In this document: positions 17,001 to 23,682 of the stretch, piece after piece | Layout of the letters: every line of letters begins with the position of its first letter | Numbering within the stretch: position 1 is the stretch's first letter | Assembly: GCA_021732085.1 (NCBI GenBank) | Contig: JAKFVQ010000020.1 | Coordinates: 1 to 64,000 of the forward strand | Reading direction: 5' to 3' | Origin: Candidatus Obscuribacterales bacterium | GTDB lineage: Bacteria; Cyanobacteriota; Vampirovibrionia; Obscuribacterales; Obscuribacteraceae | Length of the DNA: 64,000 nt | The notes under the pieces: model-generated | The model's input: the letters and a program-made list of their open reading frames with translations, nothing else | The model's database searches: none | What the model was told of the DNA's origin: nothing | Translations under genes and position numbers: made by a program

Positions 17001-18308
17001 CGGAAAGTTCTTTTCACCATATACGGTGACGGTCAAAACTCCATCAATATCGGCTGGAGCATTGAACGTCACAGAGTGAAGGTCGTTGGAGCCTTTCTCG
17101 AGATCGATTTTGCAGGCGGCTACTTCAACTTCTTGCTTCGACAGTGCCACTCTGTAGGACTTGTCGGGGCAGCCGACATGCACGGTTATGGGCTGTTCTT
17201 TCTCATAAACGTTTTGCGGGCTATGAATCACGGCACCGTGCGGTTTGACCTGTGGCAGTTTGTAAGTGGTTTTGATTCCTGCTGGTTCGGATATGCTCAG
17301 GTAATATTGTTTGTTCGCCTGCGGTACAAATTCGAAGCGCCCTCGCCCCTCGTGCTCTGTGCGAAATTCTGTGAGCTCGCCCCCTTCTTCCACCATCAGC
17401 TTGCCGACCAGATCAGCCGGTTTACCGTTAGGTTGCTTCGCCTGAATGTAGACGCGGTTTGAATATCCGGCAACCAAATCGCCGCCTTCCGGAAACATTT
17501 TCAGATCGACGGTTTGCAAAAGAATCGGGATCGACTTCGATGCAGTCTCGACGACGCCGCCGTCTTCTATGACTAGAGCGACGGTGCCCTCTCCGCGCGG
17601 AATCTCGCGGGGCAAATCGAAGTTTACTGTGCACAAACCATTTGCATCAACTTTCGCAGTGCCACCATGCACTTCCATTCCATCAATGACGGCTGTGACA
17701 GTTACTTTTGCGCCAGCCGGCACTCCACCTTCGGCTCGCTTCACGTCGAGCGTCGCTTGGACTTTGTCTCCGGGCGCGTAACCATCTCGAAGAAAAGTGA
17801 TTTGCGATTTCAATCTCGGCGGTCGATATGCACGTATATCGAACTTGCGCTCTGCCGGTGCGTGCCCATCCCACGGATAGGTCACCGCAATCTTGTATTC
17901 ACCTCCGGCCTGACCTGCTGGTACATCCCAGCCGAATGCCCAGACACTATCTTGGCTGTATGAGCTGCCACCAGCTACGATATCACCCTTCGGTCCCTTG
18001 ATTTGGATTGTGGCGTTTGCATTGCGATCTTTCGGCAGCGGTTTGTGATTCGACGCGTTCAGAAGTGTTCCGCGTACAAAGACCCGTTCGCCGGCCTTAT
18101 AAATTGGCTTATCTGTGCTTACATATGTAAGGAATCGCTCTGCGCCGCCGAGCGCGTCAGTCTTTTCTTTGTTTTGCTTCGGAACATCTGTTTTTCCCAC
18201 GGGCGTTATCTCCGTTTGGCGAGAGCTTGCATAGGCATTCCATCCGATCGCCACCGCGCAACATGCGGTAGCTACCGATAGACCCCGACGAATCCATTGG
18301 CGAGACAT
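14040..18308 (-). CDS. Bacterial alpha-2-macroglobulin with thioester motif
   Basis: A 1422-residue secreted protease-trapping protein. Signal peptide at the N-terminus (MSRQWIRRGLSVATACCAV, no lipobox). MG domains start at STDKPIYKAGERVFVRG (about 60). A Gly/Ala/Pro-rich stretch (GAIPPGAIPPGAVPAPA, about 600) may be the bait region. The A2M domain has DSVTTFKVFADAFADGGEVG. The thioester site is YGCFEQ with Cys952, matching the CxEQ pattern whose Cys-Gln bond covalently traps attackers; the helical thioester domain follows and a C-terminal beta domain ends the chain. The start at 18308 uses AGGAG 8 nt upstream. No pbpC partner gene is adjacent, unlike many proteobacterial loci. It probably acts in the periplasm against foreign proteases. 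Confidence 0.93.
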   Translation of the reverse strand: MSRQWIRRGLSVATACCAVAIGWNAYASSRQTEITPVGKTDVPKQNKEKTDALGGAERFLTYVSTDKPIYKAGERVFVRGTLLNASNHKPLPKDRNANATIQIKGPKGDIVAGGSSYSQDSVWAFGWDVPAGQAGGEYKIAVTYPWDGHAPAERKFDIRAYRPPRLKSQITFLRDGYAPGDKVQATLDVKRAEGGVPAGAKVTVTAVIDGMEVHGGTAKVDANGLCTVNFDLPREIPRGEGTVALVIEDGGVVETASKSIPILLQTVDLKMFPEGGDLVAGYSNRVYIQAKQPNGKPADLVGKLMVEEGGELTEFRTEHEGRGRFEFVPQANKQYYLSISEPAGIKTTYKLPQVKPHGAVIHSPQNVYEKEQPITVHVGCPDKSYRVALSKQEVEVAACKIDLEKGSNDLHSVTFNAPADIDGVLTVTVYGEKNFPMAERLIFRRPAKPINVSIEADKKNYVPGDKTELTIKTTNSDGKPVSAIIGMTVTDDTVLEMVEKRDQAPRLPVMVFLEPEVEDLADAHVYLDAKNPKSPIATDLLLGTQGWRRFALVDLTSFIAEHGDKARRAVALKIQSQHEVLAAAQVNAAGADGDGFIAFRGGAIPPGAIPPGAVPAPASAIAGMPMAGAMPKPSFFKAARDIQIIDERPMLRDFREAAKNLPMQAGALRQAPMEQKVQADKEMQEAVGKAKLMEKKRAFMADEISQQFSGLAVVREYAHEVRADRNPTDRVDFTETLYWNAGVKTDEKTGEAKVSFGLNDSVTTFKVFADAFADGGEVGAAQIGVEAVQPFYAEAKLPLEVTAGDKVMLPISLVNATESNLGGANVSVDLKGQFKLLALENAKDSIGGGQRVRCVQPIEIGAGNGEKDFVLNTTAGAFSDRVQRKLSVKPKGFPIEVPFGGMLEPGKTVTHTIVIPKNVVDQSMVSNSAVYPTPLANLTEALERLIMDPYGCFEQTSSTSYPLTMAQQYFLSHTGVKPQLIETSRAKLDAGYKRLVGFWCPDRGYEWFGENPGHEALTAFGLMHFTDMAQIREVDKNMIASTRSWLLKQKDGHGGFSRKRRSLHTWSEDKDCSNAYILWALLESGQPAAELKPEIDAIKVAATNSQDNYAVALAANALYLAGEKTDAKKLMDRLASKQKADGSVDGVKSSIVGSGGEALQIEGASLATLAWLRDPAYAGNVEKSIKFLADSCKAGRYGSTQSTVLALRAIVTYDKQRARPKAPGKVRLYVDGQSIGDWHEFDQTTEGAIKLPDLSELMTPGEHKLELRMEGGGPMPYTMAVRYNAMTPASAKECKLDIAVKMSQDKIAEGVATEAKVTVTNKTKEVLPNPVAIVGLPGGLEARHDQLKELVKKGTIDAYEVIGREVVLYWRTLPGEAKVEVPLNVIAAVPGTYTGPASRAYLYYTDEHKQWTDGVKVEIAAK

Positions 18309-18416
18309 TATATACACTCCTAATCCGACTTAGCCAATTATGGCAGCGCAGATTAAATGTCTACAGGTCAAAACTGAGGAGAAATTGCCAGGGTAAACCC
18401 GACGTCAAGAAGGCTA

Positions 18417-18447
18417 AAACACCGCTGACTGGGATTCAGCGGTGTTT
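18417..18447 (-). terminator. Intrinsic terminator-like hairpin
   Basis: AAACACCGCTGA (18417-18428) pairs with TCAGCGGTGTTT (18436-18447); on the minus strand TTTTAG follows. It lies about 140 nt beyond the 168-residue gene and before the alpha-2-macroglobulin gene, separating their transcripts. Confidence 0.75.
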
Positions 18448-18589
18448 GCAAGCGTGGGAGGACAATCGGTTTGAGGAGATAGCCAGGTGTCGTTGCTTCT
18501 CAGCATTGGTCGGTCTGGATTTGACGAGTGGTGAAATACCAATTTGAGGGCGGCCAGGAGCCTGTGGGACCCTTAGCTGCACTGTGGCT

Positions 18590-19096
18590 TCAGCACTTCA
18601 AATTGCTTTGGACTCGAACATTGAATGTTTGTCGGTCAATAACATAACTTCTGCTTCCTAGGTCAATTCGAATTTGTCCAGCCATCTTGTTTTGGCTTCC
18701 AGCATCTGGTCCTACGGTTATCCCCGTTCCCGGAAACCAATCCCCATTACTTGTTCTTTGGCCTGTCATTGCTTGGTAATTGCGGTCTCTGACTTCAACA
18801 CCTTCATGGTTGACCAGTATGGAGTTTCCATTCTGAAGATTGATGATGGTTCCGTCTTTGCCTTGATTAAACTCGAATGGATAATTCTGATTTTCGCTTC
18901 CGCGTTCGCGCGTCGAACATGAACCCAACTTTTTCTCATCGCTGAGTCCGATTTCTGGCAGATTGGCTGCCGAACTCGTGTCACTTTTACTTTTCGATAT
19001 AGAGTCCGCAAGATTGTTACCCAAAGCGTCCAAACTCAATTCCTTTGCGGCTTCGCTGTCCTGTCGTCGCGGAGCTTCTTCATTTCTTCCGTCCAT
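18590..19096 (-). CDS. Lineage-specific protein, tandem paralogue 1
   Basis: 168 residues with no signal peptide. The N-terminal 70 residues are charged and disordered (SEAAKELSLDALGNNLADS, then ANLPEIGLSDEKK). The C-terminal 90 residues look beta-rich: GTIINLQNGNSILV, VEVRDRNYQAMTG, GQIRIDLGSRSYV. It aligns over its whole length with the next gene upstream (19268-19759), so this is a tandem duplication. The ATG at 19096 follows GAGG at 8 nt. No known family is recognised; the shared pattern DG-x-G-x-ILI/V-x-VE(V/I)R-MT-x-G(Q/E)(I/V)RI could define a new domain. Confidence 0.7.
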   Translation of the reverse strand: MDGRNEEAPRRQDSEAAKELSLDALGNNLADSISKSKSDTSSAANLPEIGLSDEKKLGSCSTRERGSENQNYPFEFNQGKDGTIINLQNGNSILVNHEGVEVRDRNYQAMTGQRTSNGDWFPGTGITVGPDAGSQNKMAGQIRIDLGSRSYVIDRQTFNVRVQSNLKC

Positions 19097-19267
19097 GTGA
19101 TTTACCTCGATCTCCTAATTTCACTTCTGGGGGCTAGTGAACATGCTAGGTGTGACGAGTAAAGTTTTTGTGTAATGAACGCGCACGATTTTCGCTGTCT
19201 TAGTCATTGGGTATGTACCAAATTGGCTTTCACTCGCCAGGTTTTATCTGAATTAGGACTTGCGCTT

Positions 19268-19759
19268 TTAGTAAATCGCACGAAAAGTCTTATTATCACC
19301 GTAGTTAATTCTGACCTCTCCGTTTATTCGTCTGCCATTCTCGTGACGAGGGCTTTCCACATTTACTGTTACTCCTGGACTCAGATGGTAAGTCCCATCC
19401 TGCGCGGTCATCAATTCGTCATTGGGATTTCGAATCTCGACGTTTGCGTTCTTTATCAAAATTGTGTGTCCGCTTCTAAATTTCAGCTGGTGTCCGTCCT
19501 CGTGATCCGTAAACTTGAAGGGGCGCTTCGCTATCTCTTCTTCAATAGTTTGACGCATTCTCTTCCTTGCTGCGTCTGTGGTGCCAGCTAATGTCAATTC
19601 GGGCAAGTTGGCGTTAGCAACATCATTGGCTGTGACACTGTCGATTCCTTTTCCGGCTTGTTTAGATCTTTGTCCACCGCATTCCAAGGCATTCAGGCTT
19701 AGTGTTCTTTCCGCCTCACTGTCAGAGGCTCGTGCTGGGTTCTCGGTTCGCAATTCCAT
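19268..19759 (-). CDS. Lineage-specific protein, tandem paralogue 2
   Basis: 163 residues from the ATG at 19759 (GTGG 8 nt upstream); the frame also opens 5 codons earlier at a GTG. Same organisation as its downstream paralogue: a disordered N-terminus with SEAERTLSLNALECGG and ANLPELTLAG, then a beta-rich C-terminus (GHQLKFRSGHTILI, VEIRNPNDELMTAQDG, YHLSPGVTVNVE, NGEVRINYGDNKTF). No signal peptide or membrane segment. The two copies have diverged clearly, so the duplication is old. Function unknown. Confidence 0.7.
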   Translation of the reverse strand: MELRTENPARASDSEAERTLSLNALECGGQRSKQAGKGIDSVTANDVANANLPELTLAGTTDAARKRMRQTIEEEIAKRPFKFTDHEDGHQLKFRSGHTILIKNANVEIRNPNDELMTAQDGTYHLSPGVTVNVESPRHENGRRINGEVRINYGDNKTFRAIY

Positions 19760-19913
19760 ATCTAAATCCACCACCCGGGGTACCGCTTTTTTGATGCTAA
19801 GTGCAGGCGGTAAAGTATTTGTGGCTTATCATGCAATGAAAATAATGAGCACCGTTGACGCGTGAATCAACGATGCTCATCGGTGTGTCGAGGACGGAAT
19901 TCTTTAATGCTGG
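19760..19913. other. Intergenic hairpin region
   Basis: ATGAGCACCGTTGA (19845-19858) pairs with TCAACGATGCTCAT (19867-19880), with one mismatch. On the minus strand TATTTTCATT follows, as in a terminator, but no minus-strand gene lies close on the right. No coding sequence is supported here. Confidence 0.45.
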
Positions 19914-20094
19914 ATGCGCTTGTTGTTGCAGACCAAGAGGCAGGTTGATGAATTGCGGCGCAAAGAGGAGACAGAACGCGAACGTATGAAGCAGGAAGCC
20001 GAAGCTCACGCCACGCCGGGCGCAGGAGCAGCAGCGAAAAGAGAAAGCTGTGGATGACGAACTTGAAGCGCTCAAAAAGAAGCTAGGCAAATAG
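19914..20094 (+). pseudogene. Frameshifted remnant of a coiled-coil protein
   Basis: Frame A from 19914 reads a charged heptad stretch (QTKRQVDELRRKEETERERM then KQEAEAH) and then degenerates and stops. From about 20015 a different frame takes over as AQEQQRKEKAVDDELEALKK...KLGK and ends at TAG 20092-20094. Joined by one frameshift near 20010-20025 these give a smooth coiled-coil C-terminus. The start of the original gene is missing. A sequencing error is also possible. Confidence 0.55.
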
Positions 20095-20137
20095 AATCGG
20101 TTGGCTGAGATATCACAACAGCACAGCATATTCGGCT

Positions 20138-20275
20138 GGGCTCTTTAAAGAGCACATTGAAAACTAAAAGTTGGCTCTTTTGAAAGCCACTTGACACAAA
20201 TTCGACCGGCTTTGAGCTCTTTAAAGAACACATTTACAACTATTTTTTAGCTCTCTTAAGCGACACCTGAGTCTT
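20138..20275. repeat. Degenerate 75-bp direct repeat with a palindromic core
   Basis: GGCTCTTTAAAGAGCACATT (from 20139) recurs 75 bp later as GAGCTCTTTAAAGAACACATTT (from 20214); downstream portions (AACTAAAAGTTGGCTCTTTTGA vs AACTATTTTTTAGCTCTCTTAA) match loosely. GCTCTTTAAAGAGC is a perfect 14-bp palindrome. No gene lies here. Confidence 0.55.
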
Positions 20276-20406
20276 ACGCGCTGGTGCGGCACCGCGAGCA
20301 GTGCGGGAGCAAAATTCTTACATAGCCACAATCAAATCTAACCCTGGGTTCACGAGCTGCCAAAGTGGGTGCTGAATAATTATTCTCAGGCGAAGGAGAA
20401 CTGCAA

Positions 20407-20886
20407 GTGCATCTGCCGCATCAAAAAGTAATGAAACAAGTTTCGATTTTCCTTGGAGGCTTTGTGCTCGTTTGTCTGTTCGGATTGGCTTGTCTCGCTT
20501 TCCTCTTAGGTAATGCATTTCCGGACTTTTGCGGGAATGAGCAGGTCGGATTGGCATATTCTCCGGATGAGAAATATAAGGCGGTGATCTTTTCTCGGGA
20601 TTGCGGAGCGACTACCGGTTATTCCACTCACGTGTCAATTATGAACGTGAGTGATCGTTTGAAAAACGACAGCGCTGGCAGTGCTTTCGTTATCGATGGC
20701 GGCGGACCTTTGGAGAAAGATCATGTTCGGGCAATATGGACCGGTCCATATGACTTAGAAATAACTCATTACAGCGGTCCGCGAATCTTTCACCAGGCGG
20801 AACATATTTCGTTCTTCCAGCCGCAATCGCTGTTTAGAAAGGGGACCGTAATCGACAAGATCACCATTAAATATAAAACGCATTAA
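20407..20886 (+). CDS. Membrane-anchored protein, function unknown
   Basis: 159 residues. One N-terminal membrane segment (VSIFLGGFVLVCLFGLACLA) is followed by an exported domain. It has YSPDEKYKAVIFSRDCGAT, a pattern I have seen in uncharacterised single-TM proteins where a DCG(A/S)T motif follows a beta hairpin. Two cysteines (NEQ-adjacent FCGN and DCGAT) could form a disulfide. The GTG at 20407 is selected because AAGGAG is 7-8 nt upstream; an ATG at 20431 has no ribosome site. It stands alone, with a repeat region upstream and a coiled-coil protein gene downstream. Confidence 0.75.
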   Translation: MHLPHQKVMKQVSIFLGGFVLVCLFGLACLAFLLGNAFPDFCGNEQVGLAYSPDEKYKAVIFSRDCGATTGYSTHVSIMNVSDRLKNDSAGSAFVIDGGGPLEKDHVRAIWTGPYDLEITHYSGPRIFHQAEHISFFQPQSLFRKGTVIDKITIKYKTH

Positions 20887-20990
20887 GTTCTAGAGTGCCA
20901 GGTAATCTGGGATTAGGGGATTTTTGGGCAATCCGCCTAAAAATGTAGTAAATTGCGTTGTGTAGGTTCACCACCCAGGAAGCTATCACT

Positions 20991-22088
20991 ATGCAAGTAT
21001 TTTCGAAAGTCGCCCTCATTAGCGCCTCTTTCGTCATCGGTCTATCAGTTGTCGCACCGGCGGTGCAGGCAGAAGGTGACTCAAATGGCAGTCAGAAACC
21101 TACGTCCCAGCCTATCGTCGGGTCGGTAAAAGCTGAAGCTTTCGTCCCGACCGAGAAGCAGCTCAAGGAGTGGAATGCGCCGATTAAGGGATTTCACCCA
21201 ATCAAGCGTGTTGTGCGTCCGATTTGGAAGTTGAAACAGCAAGCGGCGGACCTGCAAGAAAATATTATGAAGCTTCAGAAGCCTATGGATGGGCTTCAAC
21301 CAGCATTCAATAGCCTTGAAGGAAAAATGCAGGGTGTCGAGACAAGAATGGGCGGATTGCTCGGTGAGCTTGGTTCGATGAACAAGAACATCGAGAAAGT
21401 TTCGACCGATATTCCGAAAATTACGGCTCTTTCTGGCGACTTGAATCAGGTGCACAAAGACCTGCAAGAAGTTGTTGGATTGCATGTCGACATTCGTGAA
21501 GCGACTAAAGTTCGCGAAGATCTGCAAAAACTGAATAAGCAAATGAAACAGTTGGACAAACCTTTGAATTCGCTTCAGAAGCCAATGAAGGATTTGATAG
21601 GACCGCTGGAGAAAGTGGATTCGCGCCTCACCACCACCGGTGCACGATTAGATGATGTGCATGTGTCGGTTGGTCGGATGGAAACGCAACTGACCGAAAT
21701 GGGACGCAAAATCGACCAGCTTCAAAAGCCGATCGTCGCCGTCAATGAGCCTTTGAATGAACTTCGAGTTGAAGTCGCCGAGCTGAACGATATCTTGCGC
21801 GCTGCAGTTTATACATGTATCGCGGTCGTTATATCTGCTGTTCTGGCGACCATTACTGGACTTGCAATTCTATACAGAATGCGTCACAGCATTTTGTCAT
21901 TCACCAAACGTGAAACAATAGCGCAAGACCTCGCAGAAGGTTCGAAAACTGAAGTGTCTGTTGCGCCAGTTGGTCAATCAAGCTTTTTGAATAACATGGC
22001 ACAAGCTGCGGAGCCGAAAACGGCTAATGCAGAAGCGCTGGTGGCATCGAACATAAATGCTCCGACAGCCTCGCGCACTGTTCGGTAG
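20991..22088 (+). CDS. Exported coiled-coil protein with C-terminal membrane segment
   Basis: 365 residues. A signal peptide ends near APAVQAE. Residues about 60-270 form a long coiled-coil built of loosely repeated units around LQKPMDGLQP, LDKPLNSLQKPMKDLIGPL and LQKPIVAVNEPLNELRVEV. A membrane segment follows (YTCIAVVISAVLATITGLAI), then a basic stop-transfer RMRH and a polar tail. The topology is therefore a periplasmic rod tied to the inner membrane. The start at 20991 uses AGGAAG 8 nt upstream. Helical repeats with LxKP resemble tethers or sensors that span the periplasm; the function is unknown. Confidence 0.8.
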   Translation: MQVFSKVALISASFVIGLSVVAPAVQAEGDSNGSQKPTSQPIVGSVKAEAFVPTEKQLKEWNAPIKGFHPIKRVVRPIWKLKQQAADLQENIMKLQKPMDGLQPAFNSLEGKMQGVETRMGGLLGELGSMNKNIEKVSTDIPKITALSGDLNQVHKDLQEVVGLHVDIREATKVREDLQKLNKQMKQLDKPLNSLQKPMKDLIGPLEKVDSRLTTTGARLDDVHVSVGRMETQLTEMGRKIDQLQKPIVAVNEPLNELRVEVAELNDILRAAVYTCIAVVISAVLATITGLAILYRMRHSILSFTKRETIAQDLAEGSKTEVSVAPVGQSSFLNNMAQAAEPKTANAEALVASNINAPTASRTVR

Positions 22089-22136
22089 GTCCGTATTCCT
22101 TTCTCGAATAGTTGCTTCGCTTGGTGCTTTTGACCA

Positions 22137-22832
22137 ATGGATGATTTTGAGACTTATGGATTCGAGCTTTTGCAAGCCGTTGTGACGGAAGAAGAGCTGA
22201 ACCATTTGCATGATGCTCTCCGCGAACATGAGATGTCTGGACCTGGGTTGAGGCATCTACTTACTAGAAATGAGACCATTCGGCAGTTTGCTTCATCTCC
22301 GTCGCTTCTCGAAATTGCAAGGAAGCGCTTAGGTCCGCATGTGATTCCTGTGAAAGCAATTCTGTTTGACAAAACGGCTGAATCAAATTGGTATGTGACG
22401 TGGCATCAGGATTTGACCATCGCTGTGCGAGAAAAGATTGAGCAAGAGGGGTTCGGTCCATGGTCCATGAAGGATGGAGTGCAGCATGTACAGCCACCGG
22501 CAGCGGTGCTCGAGAATATGATTGCACTTCGAATCCATCTCGATCCGTGTGCTGAGGGCAATGGTGCTATCTCATTTATTCCAGGCTCGCACAACTCGGG
22601 AAAGCTTGATGCGGAGCAGATTGTAGCCTGGCGAGAGAAACAAGAGCCAATTTCATGTCCTGCCAATCAGGGCGACGTTATCGTCATGCGACCCCTTATT
22701 CTTCACAGCTCTGGTAAAGCGAGTAAACCCGAACATCGTAGAGTTCTGCATATTGAATATGCAAGCGCTGGCTTACCTGGCGGCTTGCAATGGAGCGAAG
22801 CTAGCGCCCTGGATGTTAGTAATGTTCACTAG
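22137..22832 (+). CDS. Phytanoyl-CoA dioxygenase (PhyH)-family protein
   Basis: 231 residues of the Fe(II)/2-oxoglutarate-dependent cupin fold. The iron ligands appear as HxD in VTWHQDL and the distal His in RPLILHSSGK, with Arg of EHRRVLHIEYA as the 2-oxoglutarate ligand. The conserved GNGAISFIPGSHNSGKL lies between them. Such enzymes hydroxylate small molecules; the substrate is not deducible. ATG at 22137. Its stop codon overlaps the stop of the convergent gene in the palindrome CTAG at 22829-22832. Confidence 0.87.
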   Translation: MDDFETYGFELLQAVVTEEELNHLHDALREHEMSGPGLRHLLTRNETIRQFASSPSLLEIARKRLGPHVIPVKAILFDKTAESNWYVTWHQDLTIAVREKIEQEGFGPWSMKDGVQHVQPPAAVLENMIALRIHLDPCAEGNGAISFIPGSHNSGKLDAEQIVAWREKQEPISCPANQGDVIVMRPLILHSSGKASKPEHRRVLHIEYASAGLPGGLQWSEASALDVSNVH

Positions 22833-23356
22833 CGTTTCTCTAGCAGCTTCTTTTGTAAATCGGCTTGCGTTGGTGTGAGGACGGGGCCCCGTTTGTTTTC
22901 TAGATAGCGGTCGTATCCGTATGCGACGGCGCCGCCGACTAATGCACCGGATGCTGTTCCGAAAAGCATAACAGCGCCGTGCGCGTTTCGGGTTAGTATC
23001 ATCGCCAGAGCGGTTCCGCCTATTACCATTCCTACTTGTGGTAATCGTGATTCGTCACTGATCTTGATTTGCGGATAGTCTTTTGGTTTTGGTGATTCTT
23101 GACCGCAATTCTCGGCAGTCAGTTGAATGTTTGGGAATTCCTTTCCTAGATCAGCTCGCGGGGCTAATTGCAGGTGTTCTTTAGAAATACTTGTTGGCCA
23201 GTTCGCGATGTTGAATGCGTCGCCGCCCAGCAGCGATCTGGATTGGTCGAAAGCTTCTGAGGACGCGCCGAAGCGAGAGTCGAAATTTGCATTCGACTTC
23301 TCTGTAGGAGTGACCGCTTTGGGGCGATCTTCTTCGCGAATGGAATTTTGCTCCAT
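22829..23356 (-). CDS. Protein with a C-terminal glycine-zipper membrane segment, unknown
   Basis: 175 residues from the ATG at 23356, which has GGGGA upstream (the frame opens at a TTG at 23374). The first 105 residues are polar and disordered. Then come two hydrophobic stretches (VGMVIGGTALAMILTR and VMLFGTASGALVGGAVAYGY) with the GxxxG/small-residue spacing of glycine-zipper membrane helices, and a basic C-terminus. It probably associates with or oligomerises in a membrane. No family recognised. Convergent with the PhyH gene, sharing stop-codon bases. Confidence 0.7.
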   Translation of the reverse strand: MEQNSIREEDRPKAVTPTEKSNANFDSRFGASSEAFDQSRSLLGGDAFNIANWPTSISKEHLQLAPRADLGKEFPNIQLTAENCGQESPKPKDYPQIKISDESRLPQVGMVIGGTALAMILTRNAHGAVMLFGTASGALVGGAVAYGYDRYLENKRGPVLTPTQADLQKKLLEKR

Positions 23357-23682
23357 TTCCCCGACCTGAACCAACCATGCTCAATTTAGCAAAGGATTGA
23401 GATTCTTTGCAGTCGGTATTTACCCGCCACGCGGCGGGAAATACGTGGTGGGGATCAACAGATCCTCGCTGTTGGGAATCGCAGTTTTTGTTCTATACTT
23501 TCAGATCAGTAGCTGCATTAGGGTGCCGGCGGGACGTCTGCGGTCCCAGCTACATTCACCACGGTCCTAGCTAGCTACGCACTACGCACACATTCATGCG
23601 ATCCCAGCTCTAGACTTCCGTTATACCAAGGTCCCGAATTCTTGTGCCCCTATAGGCTGCCTGACCTCATCAACGCGTTAGC
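23357..23682. other. Gene-free region with hairpins and short repeats
   Basis: Contains an imperfect hairpin 23416-23444 (GTATTTACCCGCC / GGCGGGAAATAC, one bulge) and GGGAC...GTCCC at 23531-23547, followed by GGTCCCAGCTAC, GGTCCTAGCTAGCTAC and GATCCCAGCTCT, which look like decayed repeats of one another. The GGGACGTCTGCGGTCCC element resembles the dispersed palindrome family of this window. No coding sequence seen. Confidence 0.55.

Noticed and set aside
18003..18281. Plus-strand frame over the alpha-2-macroglobulin N-terminus
   Set aside because: Antisense shadow of a strong gene.
19797..20129. Cys/Ser-rich minus-strand frame
   Set aside because: Low-complexity reading opposite the coiled-coil remnant; no ribosome site, no domain.
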